From contig CANNCW010000003.1 in NCBI GenBank assembly GCA_947503345.1, forward strand, positions 62,001 through 126,000: a stretch of 64,000 bases of DNA. The letters run 5' to 3'. The DNA is from an uncultured Kangiella sp. GTDB taxonomy: Bacteria > Pseudomonadota > Gammaproteobacteria > Enterobacterales > Kangiellaceae. Under the pieces are notes generated by a model. That model saw only the letters and a list, made by a program, of their open reading frames with translations, searched no databases and was not told the DNA's origin. Positions 45,336 through 53,479 of the stretch are shown here, piece after piece (positions within the stretch are counted from its first letter, which is position 1; each line of letters opens with the position of its first letter). The translations under genes and the position numbers were made by a program.

Positions 45336-45374
45336 ATTAGATGCATCTAAAGCCGGTTTTGGATTAGATGCATC
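45336..45374. repeat. 12-bp direct repeat after the ABC permease
   Basis: ATTAGATGCATC at 45336-45347 and again at 45363-45374, 27 bp apart. Each copy contains the palindrome ATGCAT. It lies between the permease stop and the 59-aa gene. Confidence 0.55.
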
Positions 45375-45394
45375 GAAAATATTTTCACTATTTT

Positions 45395-46360
45395 TTATAG
45401 CGCCTCATCTCGGTAGCGACGAATATAGATTGCGCCTACTATGAACGCAGCTCCAATTAACAAGCCAATCCAAAGATTTAGGTCCATTAATTGATTCGGG
45501 AAACTTCCCCAACCACCGTCAACTTCCCAGCCAATTTTCTCGGCAAGTTGCCTTAAATCTGCAACTCCACCCTCATCAACTTGTGACATCATCGCGTAAG
45601 GTGTTGAGTAAGCTTTACCCAAGCCTGACAAGTGTTCTGCAACCCAACTGATGAAGTTAGCAGACTTAAAGATGATGCTTTCAACAATTACAATCACAAT
45701 AATAGGTAGCCAAGACACTAAGAATGGAACCTTCTTGGTCGCACTTGATATAAACATCAAGTAACCAATGAAAGGAAATACCCATAACACCGCCATGAAA
45801 CTTGCCACCAACTGGTACCAACTCGCTGTAAGAATGCCCATTGGGTCAAATACCATACTTGCGATATCCCAATCGGACATAGCTGCAAATAGCAAACCAA
45901 TAAGCATGGTTCCTACATTGGTTAACACAGAAATCACAAAGATGATTAATGGCAACACCAAGCAAACACTAGCTACTTTTGATAAAACCGTTTCAGTGTC
46001 AGAAACTGGTAGTGATTTCCAGAACAGGATGCTTTTATCTTTTCGATCGTCATAAAGCGAACCTAGACAATAGAAATACCCTACAAAGCCCATCACAATT
46101 GCTAAGTTAATCACGTTACTATAATAGTAAGCAGTCATGGCTAGCGACTTTACTCCATCACTGGCTGTCGCTTCCCAAAGTGCCAATAAATCTGTTGGGT
46201 TTTGAGCGCCGATACTGACTTTTACAGTATCATTAGTTAAAAACAATACGGCTAATAAAGTCGTAAACAAGGCTAGTGCTGAAATCCCTACTGGTACCCA
46301 CTGGAATCCCGTCTTATGTTCCCAATATTCTCGTTTAAGTAATGTCAAAAAGGTGTTCAT
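45395..46360 (-). CDS. ABC-2 type transporter permease
   Basis: A 321-aa membrane protein with six hydrophobic segments: about 20-42, 75-100, 105-135, 142-170, 175-200 and 290-310, consistent with ABC-2 exporters. It shares a translational junction with the ATPase gene (overlap at 46360). The substrate is unknown; the YtrA-type regulator suggests a drug, peptide or copper/cell-wall stress response, as in Bacillus ytr operons, but that is inference. Confidence 0.85.
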   Translation of the reverse strand: MNTFLTLLKREYWEHKTGFQWVPVGISALALFTTLLAVLFLTNDTVKVSIGAQNPTDLLALWEATASDGVKSLAMTAYYYSNVINLAIVMGFVGYFYCLGSLYDDRKDKSILFWKSLPVSDTETVLSKVASVCLVLPLIIFVISVLTNVGTMLIGLLFAAMSDWDIASMVFDPMGILTASWYQLVASFMAVLWVFPFIGYLMFISSATKKVPFLVSWLPIIVIVIVESIIFKSANFISWVAEHLSGLGKAYSTPYAMMSQVDEGGVADLRQLAEKIGWEVDGGWGSFPNQLMDLNLWIGLLIGAAFIVGAIYIRRYRDEAL

Positions 46361-47214
46361 TAGCCTTCTCCTTGCATTTTAGCCACAAACAGATCGGCAA
46401 CGCTTGGTTTGCGAACCTTGCCCATTTCTTCAAGATGAGGCTTGGCGACGCCACTAAACAAACACACTTTTTGTCCGAAGACTTCGCGCACGCTTAGTGG
46501 TTTCATCGCCAAGGCTTGTTCCTCATACTCCTTCTCAATCATTACTTCATAATAAGTATCGGCAATCGCATCCATAGAGTCGTTTAATACGATCTCACCA
46601 TTTTGAATAAATACTAAATCACTCAAAATATGCTCAATTTCTTCTACCTGATGGGTAGTAATAATAATGGTACGATCTTCATCAAAATAATCATTCAACA
46701 ACTGCTCATAAAATGCTTTGCGGAACAAAATATCCAAACCCAAAGTTGGCTCGTCTAAAATCAAAAGATCAGCATCTATCGACATAATCAAAGCCAAATG
46801 CAACTGAACGACCATACCTTTGGATAGTTCTTTGACTTTCGAGTTTTGCTTTAATTTAGTTTTAGCTAAATAGCCCATGCAACGTTCACGGTTAAACTTA
46901 GGGTGAACACCTTCCACAAAATCAATAGCTTGACTAACTTTTATCCAACGAGGCAAAACCGCTACGTCAGCAATAAAACAAACACGCTCCATTAATTCAT
47001 CACGTTGCTTGTGCGGATCTAAACCGAAAATTTCTAGCTTTCCGTCAAACGGCGTTAAGCCCAAGATCGATTTTAATAATGTAGTTTTACCGGCACCATT
47101 TGGACCGATAAGGCCTAAAATACGACCTGAATCTAAATTCAGATCAATATTGTTTAAGGCTTTGTAATTACCATATTTCTTACTTAAGCCTTGTGCTTGT
47201 AAGATATTAGCCAT
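46360..47214 (-). CDS. ABC transporter ATP-binding protein
   Basis: A 284-aa ATPase. Walker A is GPNGAGKT (37-44); the signature is degenerate, LSKGM instead of LSGGQ; Walker B is LLILDEPTLGLD; the H-loop His is in IIITTHQVEEIEH. It pairs with the permease at 45395. Its ATG overlaps the gntR stop by 8 nt. The C-terminal 60 residues beyond the ATPase fold may contact the permease or regulator. Confidence 0.95.
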   Translation of the reverse strand: MANILQAQGLSKKYGNYKALNNIDLNLDSGRILGLIGPNGAGKTTLLKSILGLTPFDGKLEIFGLDPHKQRDELMERVCFIADVAVLPRWIKVSQAIDFVEGVHPKFNRERCMGYLAKTKLKQNSKVKELSKGMVVQLHLALIMSIDADLLILDEPTLGLDILFRKAFYEQLLNDYFDEDRTIIITTHQVEEIEHILSDLVFIQNGEIVLNDSMDAIADTYYEVMIEKEYEEQALAMKPLSVREVFGQKVCLFSGVAKPHLEEMGKVRKPSVADLFVAKMQGEG

Positions 47215-47626
47215 TGTTGTTGTCCCCGCTTACGTCTTCTTGCTCTTTTGGTTTTTGATACTTCGCTTCACCCTGCTTAGCAGGATTAATTAAATCTTCT
47301 AAAGAAATGCCTAAACGCTCAATTTTTTCTAATAAAGCTGGCCACTCAACCGTTAAAAATTGCTCACGTTCTGCCGTTAATAATTTTGACTTGGCTCCAA
47401 TAGTGACAAACATTCCTAAACCTCTGCGTTTTTCTGCTAATTCGTTATCGACTAATAATTGATAAGCTTTAGATACTGTAATTGGGTTTAACTTATATTC
47501 CGCCGAAATATTCCGAACTGACGGTAAAGCTTCACCTTCTGCAATCGAACCTTCAAGGATCATATTCAAGACCTTGTCTTTTAATTGCAGATAAATTGGT
47601 TGGGTATCGTCCCAGTGTACTTGCAT
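47207..47626 (-). CDS. GntR-family transcriptional regulator, YtrA subfamily
   Basis: A 139-aa repressor. The winged helix-turn-helix starts TQPIYLQLKDKVLNMILEGSIAEGEALPSVRNISAEYKLNPITVSKAYQLL; the C-terminal part is short, with two helices as in YtrA proteins, and lacks an effector domain. It starts the operon and overlaps the ATPase gene by 8 nt. A palindrome in its own promoter (47714-47735) is the probable operator, so autoregulation is expected. Confidence 0.92.
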   Translation of the reverse strand: MQVHWDDTQPIYLQLKDKVLNMILEGSIAEGEALPSVRNISAEYKLNPITVSKAYQLLVDNELAEKRRGLGMFVTIGAKSKLLTAEREQFLTVEWPALLEKIERLGISLEDLINPAKQGEAKYQKPKEQEDVSGDNNNG

Positions 47627-47713
47627 ACCTAATTTCCTAGTTTTATAACTCTGCGCTGAAACTTCAGCACTTTAATTTTCGTCAGCATCACTCTTAGGTG
47701 TCATGCCGGTTTA

Positions 47714-47748
47714 GTGTTATACTAATATATAACACCTATTCACGTCAA
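47714..47748 (-). promoter_or_regulatory. Promoter with overlapping palindromic operator for the GntR-ABC operon
   Basis: Operator: GTGTTATA-N6-TATAACAC at 47714-47735 (8-bp arms). Promoter on the minus strand: TTGACG (47743-47748), 18-bp spacer, TAGTAT (47719-47724). The operator covers the -10 box, so binding of the YtrA-type regulator would block RNA polymerase. It is about 90 bp upstream of gntR. Confidence 0.78.
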
Positions 47749-47877
47749 GCGATAATCTAAAATAAAATTATGAGGAAATTGATAAACATATGATTTTCTT
47801 GAATAATTTATATAGAATAAATATTCTTTATTTTTAAAAAACATTCAAGAAAGCCCAATTTGGCTTGGTGATCTAGT

Positions 47878-48837
47878 ATGGGTAACACACCTAAAGTCGC
47901 TTTTTTTACGTTAATTCTACTCAGTATTTGCACCCTTTTAGGTTGGTTAAAAGCAAGCTACGCTTTAGCTTTAGGGTTATTATTGGGCTGGTTTAGTAAT
48001 GCAAATTATCAAACACTGGAAGCTAAACAATTAAATACATGGGCCTCATGGCTACTAAAGTTCGCGATTGTCGCTTTAGGTTTAACTCTGCCCATTGGAG
48101 AGCTTGTAAACACAGCACAAGCAAGCTTTTGGCTAACACTCGGCGTAATAGCAGGAACTATGTTATTAGGACTTGGACTTGCTAAAACCTTAAAACTCAA
48201 TCCTGAACAGGGATTATTGATAAGTTCCGGCACTGCTATTTGCGGAGGCAGTGCCATTGCTGCAGTTGGGAGCTCTATCAAAGCCAACCAAACTAATATG
48301 GTTTTGTCGTTGGCCATTGTCTTTATTTTAAATGCCATAGCTTTATTCATATTCCCAATTATTGGCAATTGGTTAGAGTTAAGCCAAACTCAATTCGGCT
48401 TATGGGCAGCTATTGGGATTCACGATACTTCCAGTGTGGTTGGCGCCGCTTCACAATATGGTGAAGAAGCGTTAGCAGTAGCCACCACCACAAAACTTTC
48501 TCGCGCCTTATGGATTATCCCAATAGCCTTATTAGCCGTTTATTTTAATAGCAAATCAAGTACCCAAAGCGGACAAAAAGCTAATATAGCCATTCCTTGG
48601 TTTATCCTTTTATTTATTATCGCCAGTATTGTTGGCAGTAATATTGAGCTTGGCGAAATGGGAAGCCTTATAAAAGTGTCTGCAAAAAATATCTTTGCGT
48701 TAAGCTTACTTTGGATGGGGGCAAGCTTGAATAAAACCAATCTTATGAGCATTTCACCGAAGGCCATGAGCCTTGGGTTGTTTTTATGGCTTGTGGTTTC
48801 AGTGGTTAGCCTTATGATTATTTACCATTATTATTGA
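47878..48837 (+). CDS. YeiH/UPF0324 family putative sulfate exporter-like membrane protein
   Basis: A 319-aa integral membrane protein with about ten helices. The family signature SSGTAICGGSAIAAVGS is present, with WAAIGIHDTSSVVGAASQYG in the second half. This family is sometimes called a putative sulfate exporter, but that is not established for this protein. The start at 47878 has only a weak ribosome site. The end overlaps the possible early start of nudC. Confidence 0.87.
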   Translation: MGNTPKVAFFTLILLSICTLLGWLKASYALALGLLLGWFSNANYQTLEAKQLNTWASWLLKFAIVALGLTLPIGELVNTAQASFWLTLGVIAGTMLLGLGLAKTLKLNPEQGLLISSGTAICGGSAIAAVGSSIKANQTNMVLSLAIVFILNAIALFIFPIIGNWLELSQTQFGLWAAIGIHDTSSVVGAASQYGEEALAVATTTKLSRALWIIPIALLAVYFNSKSSTQSGQKANIAIPWFILLFIIASIVGSNIELGEMGSLIKVSAKNIFALSLLWMGASLNKTNLMSISPKAMSLGLFLWLVVSVVSLMIIYHYY

Positions 48838-48857
48838 TAAAATTTAAGGAATCGACT

Positions 48858-49754
48858 TTGTTTGCTTTTCAATTTGATAAACTCAATCGCCAAGGCGAGT
48901 TGCGCCATAGTGATGACCAACTTCTAAAGTTAATTGATGAGCCTTCCGCTAAATTTGTGCCACTTTACAAACAATATTTAGCCACAAAACAAAGTGCATT
49001 GTTATGGCTAAGCAAACAACAACTAGAACAACAAGTTTCCCCCCTTTCAAAAATACATTTTATATATTTGGGCGTCATAGAAGCTAATCATTATTTTGCC
49101 TATCGTCTGCCAAGCTCGGAAGCACTAAAAACCATCGCTCCTATTAGCGAAGGACTTAGGAACCTATTACCTTTTCTATCAGAACAAGATGCTTACTTAG
49201 CTAATGTAGCAACCGCACTAAACCAATGGCATGCCAGCCATCAGCATTGCGGATTTTGTGGTACAGAAACCTATGCCAAAGATTCTGGATTCGTTCGCCA
49301 ATGCAGTAACCAAGATTGTGCAAAGGAGCACTTCCCCAGAACGGATCCTGCAATAATCGTTGCCATAACTCATACTGATAATAATGGAATTGAGAAAATA
49401 CTTTTAGGACGACAGTCCAGCTGGCCAGAAAAACGCTATTCCGTTATAGCAGGTTTTGTTGAGCCTGGTGAAAGTTTAGAGCAAGCCGTTCAAAGGGAAG
49501 CTTTTGAAGAAGTAGGATTAGAAATAACAGATATCAAGTACCAAAATTCACAACCATGGCCCTTCCCACAGTCCGTTATGCTTGGTTTTAATGCAATAGC
49601 TTTGACCACAGATATTCACTTAAAAGATCAAGAGCTTGAAACTGCTAATTGGTTTAGTCGTGAACAGATTAAAACTATGGTTAAAGAAGAGCAATTATTC
49701 CTACCGTTTCCTTATTCCATTTCGCGACTTTTAATAGACAACTGGCTCACTTAG
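48858..49754 (+). CDS. nudC: NAD+ diphosphatase / RNA-deNADding NudC
   Basis: A 298-aa Nudix hydrolase. A zinc ribbon (CGFCGTET then CSNQDCAKEHFPR) precedes the Nudix box GFVEPGESLEQAVQREAFEE, completed by VGLEI, and SQPWPFPQSVMLGF is the NudC signature after the box. It hydrolyses NAD(H) to NMN and AMP and can remove NAD caps from RNA. TTG at 48858 has AAGGA 6 nt upstream and is preferred; an upstream in-frame TTG at 48834 overlaps the previous stop and has no site. Confidence 0.93.
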   Translation: MFAFQFDKLNRQGELRHSDDQLLKLIDEPSAKFVPLYKQYLATKQSALLWLSKQQLEQQVSPLSKIHFIYLGVIEANHYFAYRLPSSEALKTIAPISEGLRNLLPFLSEQDAYLANVATALNQWHASHQHCGFCGTETYAKDSGFVRQCSNQDCAKEHFPRTDPAIIVAITHTDNNGIEKILLGRQSSWPEKRYSVIAGFVEPGESLEQAVQREAFEEVGLEITDIKYQNSQPWPFPQSVMLGFNAIALTTDIHLKDQELETANWFSREQIKTMVKEEQLFLPFPYSISRLLIDNWLT

Positions 49755-49968
49755 ATTAATACTTGTAAAGTAAGCTGACTATATTTAGCTAAAGTAACAA
49801 CCTAGTTCACACTTCAATAAATCACTTGTCGTTACCGTTAATTTCATCTTGCCTTATAGGGCAAAAAATAATTAAGGTAATCCGCAATAACAATGACGTT
49901 AATAAATAAATCACCCTGATATAGCAGAAAAATCTAGAGATGATTGTTTAAACTTATGGAGAAAGTTA

Positions 49969-50319
49969 ATGGCAAAATTTAAAGTTCTTGGTGGCGACTT
50001 CAAAGCCGGTAAAGGTAGATTCACTCTTCGGAGCTTTTCACTTCCCAGTTTTAATTTAAAAGCTTATTTCGAAACTGTTTCTTTAAAAGACATTTCGAAT
50101 ATCAACAGAGCTCCGACAGAAATGATAGAGCTAATTCTTAAAAAACCAGCAGAAAATTTATCGCTTGAAAGTAACGAAGTAGCATTTATAGCCACACTAA
50201 ATGACAAGCGTCGATTTGTTGGTGTCACGGATAAAGATACTTTTTTTAAAGTTGTAGAAGCCTTTAGAAATACTAAAAGCCCAGATCATGCAAGCAATGC
50301 AATTGCCGCTAGAGGTTAG
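49969..50319 (+). CDS. Hypothetical protein (116 aa)
   Basis: Unrecognised. It opens FKVLGGDFKAGKGRFTL, and the C-terminal part (EVAFIATLNDKRRFVGVTDKDTFFKV) looks like a small PH-like or beta domain seen in other short bacterial proteins. No membrane or signal segment. The ATG has GGAGA 7 nt upstream. Its 3' end overlaps the convergent epmA by 11 nt. Confidence 0.6.
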   Translation: MAKFKVLGGDFKAGKGRFTLRSFSLPSFNLKAYFETVSLKDISNINRAPTEMIELILKKPAENLSLESNEVAFIATLNDKRRFVGVTDKDTFFKVVEAFRNTKSPDHASNAIAARG

Positions 50320-51262
50320 TTTTAAAGGTAGGAAAAGTAAGGGCTTGCTCAATCGAGTTAAGTCCTTGTTTTATCATCAATAATCTATCTAAACCTAAAG
50401 CAATTCCTGCACATTGAGGCAAACCACTTTTTAGAGCGCCTATAAAATCATCATCAATGGCAATGTCTTCTAAATTATTCTCTTTACGCCACTCATTATC
50501 AGCTTCAAACCGCCTTAATTGCTCTTCCGCATCTTGCAATTCATTAAAACCATTAGCCAATTCATACCCTTCTATATAAACCTCAAAACGTTGCGCCACT
50601 AAAGGACTTTCAGGATCGATTTTCGCCAAAGCCGATTGGCTGGCAGGAAAATCAGTAATAAATGCTATGGTATGGTTAATACCCAATTTAGGCTCGATTT
50701 GAGCTTCAAATAAAAGACTTAAATAATCGTCTTTCTCTAAATTATCTGGTAAATCACCTAATGATTCTTTTGAAATTTTTGCTAAATTATCGAGACTAAT
50801 TTGAAAAGGATTAAGATTTAAAAAATGTTCAAATGCTTCTTGGTAGGAATAGTTAACTCGCGCTCTTTTCCCTAGAAGTTTAGTTAACAACTCAAAGGTT
50901 TCATTCATCAGATCCCAGTGGTTAAAATCAACCCGATACCACTCCAACATCGAAAACTCAGGATTATGTCGGCTCCCCGACTCCTCCAAACGAAACGCCT
51001 TACAGATCTGAAAAATCGAACCCGAACCCGCCGCCACTAAACGCTTCATCGCATACTCAGGAGAAGTCTGCAAAAAGCCCGCATTTTCATAAACACCAGA
51101 AACCCGCATCGACTTCATAAACCGATCCGTCACCCCATGCCCCATCAACAAAGGCGTCTCAACCTCTAAAACACTCCTCTCAGAAAAAAACTCACGAACC
51201 TGAGCATACAACTCAGCACGAGCATTAAGGGTTTCGATTGAACAGGTGGGCTGCCAAGTCAT
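50309..51262 (-). CDS. epmA: EF-P-(R)-beta-lysine ligase EpmA
   Basis: A 317-aa class II lysyl-tRNA-synthetase-like catalytic core without the anticodon domain. Motif 2 region: FQICKAFRLEESGSRHNPEF; motif 3: GIALGLDRLLM. It attaches (R)-beta-lysine to Lys34 of EF-P, using beta-lysine made by EpmB (52355). Its ATG directly follows the stop of the 121-aa gene (TAAATG), so it is probably translated from that transcript; no separate ribosome site is clear. Confidence 0.94.
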   Translation of the reverse strand: MTWQPTCSIETLNARAELYAQVREFFSERSVLEVETPLLMGHGVTDRFMKSMRVSGVYENAGFLQTSPEYAMKRLVAAGSGSIFQICKAFRLEESGSRHNPEFSMLEWYRVDFNHWDLMNETFELLTKLLGKRARVNYSYQEAFEHFLNLNPFQISLDNLAKISKESLGDLPDNLEKDDYLSLLFEAQIEPKLGINHTIAFITDFPASQSALAKIDPESPLVAQRFEVYIEGYELANGFNELQDAEEQLRRFEADNEWRKENNLEDIAIDDDFIGALKSGLPQCAGIALGLDRLLMIKQGLNSIEQALTFPTFKTNL

Positions 51263-51628
51263 TTAAGTGCTAATCAGTTTAAGATATTCTTCTTTAATAT
51301 CATCATCTATATGTACGTTTAAATTACCACCATATAGCCTATTATTTTCGTCTTTTCTTGGTCCGGAAATCCAAAAGTGCTCTCCTGAGGTGACTTCAAA
51401 GTAATTTGATTTATATCCAGCACCTTTCAAGCTTTGAAAAGATTTCCCTTTATAATAGAGTGTTCGACCAGATTTAGAAAAATAAACTCTTCCAATCCTA
51501 GCTTGCCCCTCTAAACCAGATTCTTTTTCTTCGATGTACATTATTCTTGAGCGCTTAATGTTAAATTGCTTCGGAAGCTCAATATCAGGCTCTAATCTTG
51601 AAAGGTATTCATCTAAATGTTTTGCCAT
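51263..51628 (-). CDS. Conserved hypothetical protein (121 aa) between efp and epmA
   Basis: A 121-aa soluble protein. The block IMYIEEKESG, ARIGRVYFSKSGRTLYYKGK, SFQSLKGAGYKSNYFEV and HFWISGPRKDENNRLYGG matches my memory of a widespread small family of unknown function that sometimes begins near MYIEEK (residue 30). The ATG has AGGA 6 nt upstream. It is translated into epmA (TAAATG) and sits after efp, so a role linked to EF-P modification is possible but not shown. It is preceded by a 17-bp inverted repeat. Confidence 0.72.
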   Translation of the reverse strand: MAKHLDEYLSRLEPDIELPKQFNIKRSRIMYIEEKESGLEGQARIGRVYFSKSGRTLYYKGKSFQSLKGAGYKSNYFEVTSGEHFWISGPRKDENNRLYGGNLNVHIDDDIKEEYLKLIST

Positions 51629-51680
51629 GCAGCTTCCTTTATAATCTACCTAATGGAGATAAAATTTTCTTAGACGAGGC

Positions 51681-51740
51681 AAATTGAGAATTGAAATGCG
51701 GAGTTTAGTTTTCTAAATGAGCAATTTCAATTCTCAATTT
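51681..51740. repeat. 17-bp perfect inverted repeat between efp and the 121-aa gene
   Basis: Arms AAATTGAGAATTGAAAT (51681-51697) and ATTTCAATTCTCAATTT (51724-51740) with a 26-nt interior. No T-run follows. It may stabilise the efp 3' end or be the remnant of a miniature inverted-repeat element. Confidence 0.75.
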
Positions 51741-51767
51741 AACGAAGTATAAGGACATTTTAGCCCA

Positions 51768-52331
51768 TTAGGCGCGAGAGACGTATTCGTTGGTTCTGGT
51801 ATCAATCTTCAACTTATCCCCAATATTCACAAACAAAGGCACTCTCACTACCGCTCCCGTATGCATGGTTGCTGGCTTTGATCCGCCACCTGAGGTGTCA
51901 CCTTTTAGGCCAGGATCTGTGTCGGTTACTTCTAATACAACGAAGTTTGGCGGGTTGATTTGAATTGGGTTACCATTCCATAACATCACGTGGCATTTAT
52001 CTTGTTCAATTAGGTATTTGGCATTATCACCTACCGCTTTTGAGTCTGCAGATACTTGCTCGAAGGTGTCTGAGTCCATAAAGTACCAAAATTCGCCATC
52101 AGTGTATAAATACTCCATTGAGGTATCTAGGATGTCGGCAGTTTCAATGGATTCGCCCGATTTGAAAGTTTTTTCGACTGTGCGGCCGGTTAGTAAGTAT
52201 AATACTTTGGTTTTACTGAAGGCTTGACCTTTTCCGGGACGTACGAATTGGTTATCTACGACGCTACATGGCTCGCCATCAAGCATGATTTTGATACCGT
52301 TGCGTAGGTCATTTGTGGTTATTGTGCCCAT
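51768..52331 (-). CDS. efp: Elongation factor P
   Basis: A 187-aa translation factor (E. coli 188 aa) that relieves ribosome stalling at polyproline. Lys34, the modification site, lies in [13 protein letters not shown], and the three beta-barrel domains end with ...[14 protein letters not shown] at 52331 has GAGGA close upstream; the longer open frame to 52436 overlaps epmB and is not used. It precedes the 121-aa gene and epmA on the same strand, and epmB diverges from it across only 23 bp. Confidence 0.97.
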   Translation of the reverse strand: MGTITTNDLRNGIKIMLDGEPCSVVDNQFVRPGKGQAFSKTKVLYLLTGRTVEKTFKSGESIETADILDTSMEYLYTDGEFWYFMDSDTFEQVSADSKAVGDNAKYLIEQDKCHVMLWNGNPIQINPPNFVVLEVTDTDPGLKGDTSGGGSKPATMHTGAVVRVPLFVNIGDKLKIDTRTNEYVSRA

Positions 52332-52354
52332 AAATCCTCTAAATTTAGCTAAAT

Positions 52355-53386
52355 ATGATTCAAAACGTGCAGATTCTACCTCGAAACGAGACACATTGGC
52401 AGGACAATGAGTGGAAAAAGTTGCTTTCGGGGGCAATTGAGTCGCCTAAGGAGCTTTTATCAATATTAGATTTAGCCGATTCTGAGCTAGCTAAGCAGAT
52501 AGATCCTAATCAGAAATTTTCCCAAAGAGTGCCAACGCCATTTATTAAAAAAATGGAAAAAGGCAATCCACAAGATCCTTTGTTATTACAAGTGCTACCC
52601 ATCCAAGATGAAAATATTAAAACTGATGGTTTTGTTGCCGATCCTTTAGATGAAGCCTCGGCTTTACACAAAACTGGGATGTCTGGACTTTTGCATAAAT
52701 ACCAAAGTCGGGTTTTATTTATGTTAGCGACACATTGTGCCGTAAATTGTCGCTATTGCTTCCGCCGTGAGTTTCCATATCAAGAAAATAGAGCCAGTAA
52801 GTCAGACTGGAGCAAACTTGGTCATTATTTATCAGAACACCCTGAAATAAATGAAGTTATCATTAGTGGTGGCGATCCATTGGCCGTAAACGACTCTTAT
52901 CTCACTGATTTTGTTCGATTTATAGAAAGATTCCCGCAAGTCATTCGTCTGCGTATTCATACCCGTCTGCCGGTGGTTATTCCACAAAGGATAACTTCAT
53001 CTTTGCTGAATTTATCTCAATCTCGCTTACAAATGGTAATGGTGCTTCACGTAAATCATCCCAACGAAATTGATGCGAAACTCATCAAAGCTTGTCAATT
53101 ACTCTCTGATAATGGCTTTCATTTACTCAATCAGTCGGTGTTATTACAGGGCATAAACGATAATGTAGACACATTATCAAAACTAAGTGAAAAGCTATTC
53201 TCTGCGAAAGTAACTCCTTACTATCTGCATCTTTTAGATCAGGTTCAAGGTGCAGCTCACTTTAATATCGAGCACGACCAGGCTAAATCTCTTTATAAAA
53301 ATCTCCAACGACGATTAGCCGGTTTTTTAGTGCCAAAAATGGTCCAAGAAGTAGCTGGAGAACCCAATAAAACTTTAATAATTTGA
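52355..53386 (+). CDS. epmB: EF-P beta-lysylation protein EpmB (lysine 2,3-aminomutase-like)
   Basis: A 343-aa radical SAM/PLP protein that converts L-lysine to (R)-beta-lysine. The cluster motif is C128-x3-C132-x2-C135 ([13 protein letters not shown]). SGGDPL and GAAHFN are also conserved, and the C-terminal end GEPNKTLI is close to E. coli EpmB. The start aligns with the E. coli N terminus, so the 23-bp divergent gap to efp is real. No good ribosome site is visible. Confidence 0.96.
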   Translation: MIQNVQILPRNETHWQDNEWKKLLSGAIESPKELLSILDLADSELAKQIDPNQKFSQRVPTPFIKKMEKGNPQDPLLLQVLPIQDENIKTDGFVADPLDEASALHKTGMSGLLHKYQSRVLFMLATHCAVNCRYCFRREFPYQENRASKSDWSKLGHYLSEHPEINEVIISGGDPLAVNDSYLTDFVRFIERFPQVIRLRIHTRLPVVIPQRITSSLLNLSQSRLQMVMVLHVNHPNEIDAKLIKACQLLSDNGFHLLNQSVLLQGINDNVDTLSKLSEKLFSAKVTPYYLHLLDQVQGAAHFNIEHDQAKSLYKNLQRRLAGFLVPKMVQEVAGEPNKTLII

Positions 53387-53479
53387 CTATCTAAATCAAT
53401 AACTTGCATAAAAAATGGCTAGATTTACCCCTTCTCATTGGGTAATATATAATCATAAAAAATTCTAAGGAGTAACCAA

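Noticed and set aside
45294-45394. Short coding stretch with repeated DASN residues after the permease
   Set aside because: It has no start codon and is interrupted upstream by a stop; the 12-bp direct repeat is the simpler description.
52332-52436. 35-residue N-terminal extension of EF-P
   Set aside because: It would overlap epmB, and EF-P family members begin at the ATG at 52331 so that Lys34 is correctly placed.
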